Below, piece by piece: positions 54,505 through 64,000 of a stretch of DNA of 64,000 nt. The notes beneath the pieces were generated by a model. The model did not search any database. It worked only from the letters and a program-made list of their open reading frames with translations, and was not told where the DNA came from. The stretch's first letter is position 1. Each line of letters opens with the position of its first letter. Made by a program: the position numbers and the translations under genes. Source of the stretch: Guadua angustifolia (Eukaryota > Streptophyta > Magnoliopsida > Poales > Poaceae); assembly GCA_036346375.1 (NCBI GenBank), contig CM070520.1:19072852-19136851 (forward strand). The letters are read 5' to 3'.

Positions 54505-56265
54505 GGTCTTAGAGGGAGGGAGGCTTCAAAGTTAAACTGTTGGACAAAAATCAATTACATAAATGACTTTGTATGGAGAGAATCTGCATGCAGTTCCACA
54601 GAAGCTAAAGAAAGCAAGCACCAGGCTCATAAAATCTGAGAGCAATCAAAACTAAGGTGGAAGAAGGTAATTGTTTAACAGTTTGCCTCCAGGAAACAAA
54701 AAAACAAAACATTCAACATTCTTTCCTAAAAACTTTCTTTCCAAGATCTAGAGTTCCCAATGGATGAGGAAAAAACAAACTTGTCTATGAGGTTTAACTA
54801 AGAAAACCAGGCAACAAACTTGTTATCTTTCAAAGCTGTTATCTTTCCCGCAACTAACTAAGATAACAAAGCTGTTATCTTTCAAAGCATTTTCGCTATT
54901 ACAGTCAACTTCATTTCCAATCACAACGCTCGGCACTAGACTCTCACTAACATTTATGGCCCCTTCGCAAGGCCAGGAAGAGACAAGTTTGTTGCCTGGT
55001 TTTCTTAGTTAAATCTCTCAGAATTTAAACTGAATTTTCATGGGGAATTTCAACTTCATCCGATTGGTCATAGTTACATAGTTACACTAGTAACAGGTGA
55101 GTTCACGACTTGGATTTGTGAGAATTGCAGATCAATCAAGCTTCTAGCACGGAATAGTTTTAGAAGTTCCAACTCCAAAAGTACTGATTATTATGCTCAA
55201 AAGTCAGAAGCCAACTTATATAGATCAAACCTAATAACCTTGAGTACGAATCACAGATTCACACATACCCCTAGGCCCTGACCATACATAACATCCTTTT
55301 AATCATGATATCAGAATTTAAAATCATAACATATATAGACAGAGTTGGACAGAAAAAAAACATGTCTAGGACTCAAGATTTGAGCTCAAACGGACAGAAC
55401 AAACACGAGTATGCCATTTTTCCCTTCCTTTGATAAGCAGAACAGTCATGCCTCAGGTAAAACATAATTATATGGTAACTTTTCAACCTCAGGTAAAACA
55501 TAATTATATGGTAAAACTCAGTTAGAAACTTTTAAACCTCAGGTAAAACTTCAGTGATGAACATATTTTATATGGTTGCAAGTAAAACATAATTCATTTG
55601 AACAAATTTCACCTCAGGTAAAAATCTTCAGTGATGAACATATTTTATATGGTTGCAAGTAAAACATAATTCATTTGAACAAATTTCACTTCAGGTTTTC
55701 CCTTTCTTTGATAAGCAGAAAATCATGCCTACAAGTTACAAAAATGGCAGATGGTCCACCTATCAAATTGACAATATCAAAAAAAATGTCATGTTCACCT
55801 CATGCTACATAGGATAGGAGAGCTATTTCAAGATGAAAGTCACCGAAATCATGAACAATTTTCAACATGAATGAAAAGGTTCAGTTACAAACTTTTCAAC
55901 CATGTAAAGTGCTTCCGAATCATATGTATTTAATACAGTTTAGGCTCAAGGCCGTTCTGGAAGGTAGCTATACATGACCACAGAGCTTCCTGTAAAGTGC
56001 TTCCAAATCATATATATTCAGCTCCCTGGAAAAGATTCAGTTACAAACTTTTCAACCATGTAAAGTGCTTCTGAATCATATATATTCAGCTCCCTGTAAT
56101 ATTGAGCCTCACAAAGCTATACATGACCACTAAAATCTCTTCTATACATTTTGACATCAAAGAAGGAAACGAGGAATCAGGAAAAAAGGTCTAACCAGAA
56201 TGTGTAACATACAAACATTTTGACATGAAAGAAATTATCTAAAACCTAAATAATCAATAATAACC
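54505..56265 (-). repeat. Upstream region or intron of the hAT gene with tandem repeats
   Basis: There is no coding. At 55440-55700 a unit with CCTCAGGTAAAA and AACATAATTCATTTGAACAA is repeated; its main version, about 72 bp, is seen at about 55545 and 55617. At 55880-56110 a unit with GTAAAGTGCTTCYGAATCAT is repeated three times. It probably belongs to the 5' part of the hAT element. Confidence 0.55.
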
Positions 56266-56600
56266 ATGCCTACCTTTCTGTGTGATTTGGCACCGGTGCA
56301 AGGGGAAGTCCGGTGCACGGGGAAGTCCGGTCGCAGAGACCCAATCGCTGTCGCCATAGAGGTAGGGACCCAATCACCGTCGCCGTCCTATGGGAATGTG
56401 GGATCTGACACCGGCGCATGGAGAAGTCCGGCCGCAGAGAACCAATCGCCGTAGCCATCACCGCAGAGACCCAATCGCCGTCACTGTCGCTGCAGAGACC
56501 CAATCGCCAGTTCGCCACTCGCCAGTCGCCTCGCCTCAGGCTAGTCGAGACTCGAACTCGAGAGCGCCCTGCCGCCAGCCCGAAAATTTTTGCCTCAAGG
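56266..56600 (-). repeat. GC-rich repeat, likely hAT gene leader
   Basis: CAGAGACCCAATCGCYGT, GGGGAAGTCCGGT and related words recur five or more times in 300 bp. The long minus-strand frame (56270-56746) is repeat-driven and has no domain. The position fits the promoter and leader of the hAT gene. Confidence 0.5.
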
Positions 56601-56759
56601 CGTGGGGAGGAGTGAGGCGAGAGACGTTCAGTATTATGCGACCCCATTTTTACATAAATGCAAAAATGGAAATCTAATGTGCTTGCAGTACTAGTCCCTG
56701 GATCAGTAGCTAGTACGCACATTTCAACAATTGGAAGCACAACCATACATTATAATAAT

Positions 56760-59700
56760 TAAGTGGAAACTAGTATACAAAGAAGTTTTACAATTCAGAG
56801 AATATAGCAGCAAAAGAAGCAAAGCCTGGTAGTGTGCCCATCCAAACCGCAGGCAACTGACGAGGCATAAATCCCTAGATAAGATCGCTTCAATGAAGAT
56901 CCCGTAACCTGCGACGAATCAAACCTTCGGAGCTTCGCTAACTTTACACCTAAAACCACAAATTAAGCAAGGGTGAGTACTTTCGTACTCAGCAAGACTT
57001 TAGCAAAACCTATAATACATGCAGGCCATTTCAAAGGAAAGGCTTCTACAGTTAATTTGCATAAAGCGAAATTTAAATTGTAAATTAAGTTATTTGCAAA
57101 CGGAATTTATAAGAGCAAGTTTGATATGAAATAAGTAAAGCATAAGAAATACTCACAGTCCATTGTATATCCAATAATCCAATCATAAAATCCATCATTG
57201 TCGTCCCGTCGACATGAGGACATAATCATTCATCCAATAATCCATATACAAAATCCAACAATGTTGGTCCATTGATATAATCATTCATCCATCAATATCA
57301 ATCCATTGATATGAAAGCATAACCAGTTTCAAAACAAGATTCAACCCAAATACCCATTTTAGAAAATACCAAATTCTAACATTGGAATGACTTCACCAAG
57401 TGCCCATGACCGCGGGCGCGGCTAATCGATTAGATTTAAACTCTGCAGAGGTGTACAGCTTTACCCACAAGTCATGCCCTTTCCTTTTTGCCGCATGTTT
57501 CACGCACCTTTGGCGTGTGGCCAGGATGTTCATGACGAAAACCTTTACATTACCTAGGTTAACTTTGCACCAGCATGGTGACGATATGCTATGGTAGTGC
57601 AAATAATCGTACAATCACTGTATGAGAAATTGTGCGGTACCTTGTACATTCGCTGTACGTGAAATCCTGAACCCATAGCATGGCGTACACCTACGAACAA
57701 CCAGTCACTGAAGAAGCTCGTAATACTCCAGCCTACCAATGTGCAAAGTTAAACTAGATAACTTAATTGGTTTAAGGCTGTCCCATACCAGCACTTGTGG
57801 TTGCACGGAAATCTTGGATCAATAACGTCCCATTGCTCGGTCCTTAAACTGACACGGGCGATACTTCACCCTACATTACGTGCAATTCCTCTTGCACACC
57901 TGGCTATTGCCAATAATCGCCCACGTCAAAACCATAGTTTTATTTTGAGGTTTTTAATCAAAATAACCATTATCCAACAGTATCATACCCAAACACATTT
58001 TCCATTTCTCAGGAACAACTTTTGATCTGATCATCATCATCATTGATTCATCGTTGTTTCTAAAGCATGGCTAAGCATGAATACTATGAACGCATATACC
58101 CATGATGACATTAAGTAGTGCCTAATCCTTAATCTATGGTTGTCAAGGTTCACATGTTCATAATCATCAAAGGGGATTCACGAGACAACAGGTATAACTA
58201 CTAGCACCACAAAATAACAGAGTTTAATGAATATACGCGTGCAATCAAAACATTTAATGAAAACATTTATAAACCTGGGATCAACATGGTCAAAGGAGGT
58301 GCTTGCCTTGCTTATTTGTCGTTTACGACGAAGACGAGGATTGCGACTGACGATGGCGATGACGGAATCTACAACGTCGGGTTCTACACATCGATCAACG
58401 GAAACAAAGCAAGATACTAACTTCAATAAGGGCAAAAAGAAAGGAGATAGCAAGAACAAATAAAGATTTTTCATAAGAAGCAGGGATTGCTCTTTATGAA
58501 TTTGTTAATCTTATTTTACGAATTCAAGATGCAAAGATTGATTAAGATTAAATAGAATTAATCATTAGTTGCAGGCTTTCATCGATTCACTATTCATAAT
58601 ACGAGTTTCGCAACTTTATTACTTATGGGTTTTGCTCCATTAGGATTCAGATTCGAAGCAAGATTTAATTAGTATTCTAGTTATAAAAAGCTAACTTGTT
58701 AATTTAGGCTACTAACATTATTTACATAATATTTGAGAAGGTTCTGGTGATACAAATATCATAATAACTGATTTCTCATTTACATTCAAAGTTCATTCAT
58801 TTATATTACGTACTGACGTAAAGTGAATATTTAGGGTTATTAAGCTAATAGAATTAATATGCAAATCATGACGAATTAGGATTATCTTTTCATAGCAGGG
58901 TAGTTTATGCTTTGGAGAGTGCTACAGGGTTAATTTCATAAGCTTTAGGGTTTAGATAAAGTATTATATCCATTGTTGAAAAGGCTTAAGTGGCATTATA
59001 TAGTTTATACTATTCAGAATCGGCAAGAATATGAAACGGACGATTATCACTTAAGGTTTTTGAGCTAATAGGATTAATATGCAAACTTTAATGGAATAAG
59101 ATTCTTTTTACAGAATATGGTAGTATGAACTTTGTACAGTGTTACTAAACTAGTTTCACAAGTTTTAGGATTCGGACAAGTTATTATTTTCATCGACGAA
59201 AAAGTTTAAGTGGCAACTCTTGTTTATAATTCACGGAATCGGCCAAAAAGGTAAACATGTTCGTTAACGATTAAGGGTTTTGGACTAGCTAGATTTAGAT
59301 GAAAAGCATGCTGAAAATGAAATATTTTTCTAGAATCTGGTAGAACATACTTTGTAGAGTGATACTAAACTGATTTCACATATTTTAGTGTTTAGACGAG
59401 TTATTTTATCTGCAGTTGAAATAGCCTAAATGATTATATCGAAACCTTAAATCGGCCGAGATTCATTTTAAGTTTGCGGCTACACAATACATGATCTTTG
59501 ATTCATTTTTCAGGTATTAGCAGGGTGCAACTCTAAAATTGTTTTAAAACTGTTTGGCATTATTTTAACTTTAATTACAATAGATTATCTATTTACTTAT
59601 TGTTATAATTAACATTTCTTTTCATTAAAAGAATGCAAATTAAATTCTATCTTAAATATTTTTACATACATGGGTCTTTACTATTTTCAGGAATCTTTTA

Positions 59701-60386
59701 CAAAATATTTTATGATTTTATGAACTATTATACATTCATTTCTATAAATGGCCATATTAAGCTTTACTAGTGATCATAAAGCAAATAAATTAAACTGAGT
59801 TTAATATTTAAATACTTTTGTATATTTGAGTTTATTTATGGTTCCAGAGCACATATTAATTTATTTAATGATTTTAGAATTTATATTTTTCCATAGATGC
59901 AATAATGTCCATAATAGTGTGTTTATATTATTTCAAATTTCAGTAATTGTTCTATAACTCAAAAATCAAATATTTTTACAGATTGTAATTCATCCTGGTA
60001 TATTCATCATATAAATATTTATTTTATCATTTTATATCTTATTGTGCACATCTTTGTATTAAAGACCATAACAAGATTATAGTTAAAGTTTAATTTAAAT
60101 AATTATTCTACAGATCAAAAATTAAATCATTTTACATATTTAGATTCTTCTGGATTTTAGATGAATATATAAATTTATTTCATTGTAATTGGATCAATAT
60201 TTCAGAAGATATTCAATGTTGAAATCTATTCGGTTTGGAAAATAGAAATACGTTTTCTGAGTATTGAAAACATCTTTACCCCTTTGAGCTGAAGACTTGC
60301 TCCGGCTGACATGGATGGCCAAGCGATGATGAGGCAAAACAGTAATGGCTAGAAGTAGCGGCGGCGACAACTCGGCGGCGACGCGA
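56760..60386 (-). mobile_element. Long LTR-like sequence, interrupted at its right end
   Basis: It shares with the LTR at 60387 the order of a TGAGTAC..GTACTCA hairpin (56974-56991), a CTCTGCAGAG palindrome with CAGCTTTACCCACAAG (57441-57475) and a long AT-rich second half. It is not the same sequence overall, so it is a related family. Its left end is not sharp, and on the right it is cut by the insertion at 60387. The frames inside it, for example at 58178-58474, have no domains. Confidence 0.5.
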
Positions 60387-63300
60387 TGTAACGGACCGCC
60401 CTTTTTAGGGGGGGTGCGTATAAATACCATCACAGCTACCCAGGACTTTAGCTGTAGGTAACCAAGTGTACTTTGCCAAACATAAAACAAATGCGAATAT
60501 TTTCTAGATAATTTAAGGGCCTAAGGGCCTGAGTTTTACAAAAGGTGCGGCTAGCACCAGATACATTACCAAAATAACCACAGGAAAGACTCGAGCAGAT
60601 AGATCAAGGCCTTCAAAACCAAATAATATCGCCATCTACGCACTTCTGGGAGTCATCGCCTTCTTGAAAATCTAGAGGGGGGAATTAGGAGCAAGGGTGA
60701 GTACACAACCGTACTCAACAAACCACACGGAAATGCTGAATATTACATGCAATGGTAAACAAGGCAGGCACAGGTTTTAAGTATTGTGGATGCAAGTTGC
60801 AAGTATTAGTTTTATTTTACATTTGAAACACAAATCATAATTAGCGATATAATCATGGGGGGTTCTTTTGCAAAGTTCACATCATCGTCATATTTTAATT
60901 AAGAAAGCTACAGGACGCAGATTCTGTGAATCACCCTAAATTAACTCGGCTTCATTAACCTAGGAAGCACGGCGTGATTCGAATACCATTGATATCACTC
61001 TGCAGAGGTGCTCAGCTTTACCCACAAGATATCATCGACCGTTAGTGCCACACGTGAATATCATGCAACTTTAATGCATGCGGCCGGGCCGGGATGATCA
61101 TAGCATTTCGTTGAACTTCCCTTTCTTAGCTCCTACCCAGTAGGCTAAATTGGACCCTACCGTACCCCAGGATCCCATGGGCCGGTGCGGGATTAGCGGC
61201 CTGGTTACGGTGGATACCTACTGTTGTGAGAACCGATGGCCGCACCATACCCGTTCCACCCCGGTCGCTTAGCAGCCCATTCTCTATCTAGAATCGGGAG
61301 CTTCCTCCTGTAGGTATTCAAAAGGGGAGTACAATGTACTGAGCTATGTTGGGCCAAGTCAACGGGATTGGCCGGCCCAACTTGTGGTTGAGCGGGATCT
61401 GAAGTTATTTACTTTGCCCAAGACATCGGTCCTTAAATGCCAAAGACTCGGCCGAATGACATACCACAACCCGTTGGTACCATCGGTACCACCGCCACTC
61501 CACAACCTGGCCTCGTCACCGGTTGGGGATTGGGCCGGCATCCACCTCTCGTGGTCCGCCCAATTAGGGGCCCCGAACCGTAGCAATTTTTGGAAAATCA
61601 CCCGAGCCATCCCTCGGAGACTTTTAAGCTAATTCAACTAGGAGTGAGATTATAATTATTGCTATTCTATGGTGGTTCAATATTTTATAACCTAGGGTTA
61701 AAAAGGAGTTAGGGCGTAACAATGGGGTTAACGTTTGGTGTTATCTAAGCATGTCATTCGAAACTACCACATTTTCTAGTTTTCTAAAATACCAAAATAA
61801 TGCAATACAGAAATAGATACATATAATGGTAACGGAGCTGGGTTCAATATGTTCAAGGAGTGTGGCTTGCCTTGCAGATTCGAGGTTCGCCTAAATAGAA
61901 AGTGTTGATGTCGTGTCTGACTTCGAGCGGCTCTTGCTCCTGACGCTGTTCCAGAAGCGCCTGGCTCAAGTAATCTTGTTCTGCTCCGAGATTCGTGCCG
62001 ACGGTTGCTTCGACGTCGGATCTAGCGCGAGAAAACGCAAACAATAAATAAGCGAACAAATAAAAACAAAGAAAGAAAAACCGAAAAAAAGAATAAGAGA
62101 GAAAATGGCCGGAATGGAGCTCAGGGGCATTTTGGGAATTTTCTAGACTTGATATGGCGAAACGGAGATCATTTTTGGACTCAGCGGCTCGAAACGGTCA
62201 AGAAAATGTATTTTTGATATTTTTGGAATTTTTGGGAATTTTTTTTTGGGGATTTTCTGGGAATTTCCCGAAATTTTAAATGATTTTCGGATTTTAAAAT
62301 AAATTGAAATCCGAAAAAGAAATAAGAGGAAGCATCGTCTGCAGCAGTCGCATGATGATCGCGAATCGCCCATGGGCACAACACGCCACAAGACGCTGCG
62401 GGTTGGGCCACCATGAATCGGGCGAACTGACGGTGGGGCCGAATGCACAGCGGCGCGTGTGGTCGACGGTCAGCCAGGCGCAATGAGAGGAGAGACGCCA
62501 ACAAAACGGGCCCGCTGGCAGCGACTGGAGGGAGTAGTCGCTGGCAGGTGGGGTTGGCGTGTCAGTGACTGCGGGGAGATTTGAACGGGGCGGCGGGGAA
62601 ACGAAGAAAAGCGGCCGAAGCCGGGGAAGAAGGTAGCGGCGAGGGCGCTACGGAGCCCGGGAGCTCGGAAGAAGTTGCGGGTAAGAGAGAGCGGGGTATG
62701 GTGAACTTGAGGGTGGCAAGAATGGGTTCGGGGAGTGGGTGGAGTGGCCGGGCGGCGGAAGGGAACCGGAGCCGGAGAAGGAACGCACTGAACGGGCGAA
62801 GGGCTGCGTGGGGGAGGGAAGGAGCGTGCGGGAAAGTCGTGGGAGCTCTCTGTGATGCTCGGGGTAAAGAAATGAGGGCTCGGGCAAGTTTCTATGGCTG
62901 GATTTCTCAAGGAGTGCGGCGGCGCGGTGAAGAAGATCGGCCGGAGCCGAGGAAGATGACGCCGTATTTCGTGATTTGCTGCACGGCTTGGCGGAAGAAT
63001 TAGCGGGAAAGGGAGAGGAGAACACAGGGAACACCGGAAGCTCACCAGAAATGGCTCGGGGTGAGGAAATTTGCCGGGGAGAACTCGGTTTTTATAGAGA
63101 CCGAAGGGAGGAGAGAGGGAAGCGGTGGAGGAGGCACTCGAGTGCTGATTCGACGCTGCAGAGCAGAGGGGCGGGTGCGGGATTGGCTCGATCTTCGGCA
63201 CGGCGTGGCAGAGAGGCTCGAGCTCCACTGGTTGGGTGAAATGGCGGCGAGGCGTGACAGGAGCGCGGCGGAGGAGAGAGGCGAGCGGTGGAGGGGTGCT

Positions 63301-63894
63301 TGAGTGACGAAATGATCCAACGGCGCAGAGGATTAAATGCGGAGAGGTGCAGCTTTCGGCGCGGCGCAGAGGGGAAACGCGAGTTCCATCGGTTGGCTGA
63401 AAGCAGCGGTGGGCGTGACAGAGGCCATGAGGAGAGTGGTTGCCATTGGCAGTCACAGCGATGGGACGGAACAATGAGGGGACGGGTTGATCATGACGGC
63501 GGCGGCGACGCAGAGATCAGGTCCGTTGGTTGGCGAGTAAGCGTATTGCGTGGCGTGATGGCTCGAGATTAAGCGAGAATGCAAAGCCGACGCAATGAAC
63601 GGAGAAGACAGTCGAGGACGGAGACGGACGCAGTAGCCGGGGTGGTTTAGGCAGCATCGCGTTAGCGTTAGACGGGCACATGAGAAAGAAAACAGGCTCG
63701 GCGATCGGTAGGAAAAAAAAATGAGGTGAAAAAAAGGAAAGGCCGAAAAAGGGAAGGCGCCTGAATTGGAAAAAATTTCCCAAAAGGGAAAGGATTCAAA
63801 ATTAAGCCAAACAAAATTCAAATAAATCTAGAAAAATTCAATTAAATCCAACTAAATAATTAAAACAAAAATTTTGAAATTTTGGGTTATTTCA
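60387..63894 (-). mobile_element. 3' LTR of a Gypsy-like element, 3.5 kb
   Basis: On the minus strand the LTR starts TGAAATAACCC at 63894 and ends GGTCCGTTACA at 60387, giving TG..CA ends. A polypurine tract lies directly before it. It carries the same hairpin and palindrome modules as its neighbour. GC-rich frames up to 334 residues (62470-63474) fall in its leader-like part and show no domain. CGCGA at 60382-60386 would be one target copy; the other would lie beyond the 5' LTR outside the window. Confidence 0.85.
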
Positions 63895-64000
63895 ATCTAC
63901 CCCCCTTAAAATAAATCTCGTCCCCGAGATTTGTTCATCTTAGGGAAATGGATTGGGAAATTCTGCTGCAATCCCGATCCCTTTTCTCGGTGGGTTCTTC
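63895..64000 (-). mobile_element. Polypurine tract and end of the internal domain
   Basis: On the minus strand AAATCTCGGGGACGAGATTT and then TTAAGGGGGGTAGAT stand directly before the LTR. This layout (GAGGACGAG-like phrase, then a G6 tract) is what I know from plant Gypsy elements of the Tekay/chromovirus kind. The body of the element lies to the right of the window. Confidence 0.8.

Noticed and set aside
50378..56855. CAGGCAAC near 50370 and 56852 as the 8-bp target duplication of the hAT element
   Set aside because: The sequences next to the two copies are not inverted repeats of each other, so the match is probably chance.
62470..63474. A 334-residue minus-strand ORF as a gene
   Set aside because: It lies in the GC-rich part of an LTR, is rich in proline, serine and arginine, has no domain, and overlapping frames are open on the other strand.

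Overview
The window is nuclear DNA of a flowering plant, almost certainly a grass (Poaceae). The evidence is spliced genes with GT-AG introns, GC-rich first exons, a BAHD acyltransferase, an LRR receptor-like protein locus, a DUF6598 relic, and dense grass-type transposons (CACTA, hAT, long-LTR Gypsy-like, MITEs). I cannot name the species. There are no operons, CRISPR arrays or bacterial features.

Only two host genes look intact: a single-exon BAHD acyltransferase (6431-7774, minus strand) and a five-exon CDCA7-type zinc-finger gene (14445-18537, plus strand). The rest is relics and mobile DNA.

Layout. 1-6372: nested old repeats, an 831-bp solo LTR, and hAT-like elements rich in short degenerate motifs, one of which carries a piece of a syntaxin gene. 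6431-14444: the acyltransferase and several MITEs. 14445-18537: the CDCA7-like gene, with a 631-bp hAT-type element in intron 3. 18.4-28.6 kb: a tandem segmental duplication. Copy A contains a CDCA7 tail, a LINE, a receptor-like-protein tail joined to an unknown ORF, a chimeric retrocopy and a DUF6598 relic. Copy B contains a CDCA7 tail and a nearly full-length but broken LRR receptor-like-protein gene. Comparing the copies gives empty sites for several insertions.

28614-44191: a 15.6-kb CACTA transposon with a TTT target duplication. It holds a decayed TNP2 transposase, a decayed second transposon ORF, a Ulp1-like protease gene, a nested 3.7-kb solo LTR, and captured fragments of topoisomerase II, callose synthase and beta-amylase genes in a row. 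44290-48225: the rest of copy B, split by a second solo LTR of the same family in opposite orientation. 48226-56600: AT-rich repeat DNA and a decayed hAT transposase gene (minus strand). 56760-64000: two nested related long LTRs; the second is the 3' LTR of a Gypsy-like element whose body lies beyond the right edge.

Most of the sequence is therefore explained by nested transposition. The least explained signals are a short hairpin kept across three diverged long-LTR families with changed but still paired stems, a chain of hairpins kept in both solo LTRs, the serial gene capture in the CACTA element, and a retrocopy that fuses a BTB-gene first exon to a LINE-like tail.
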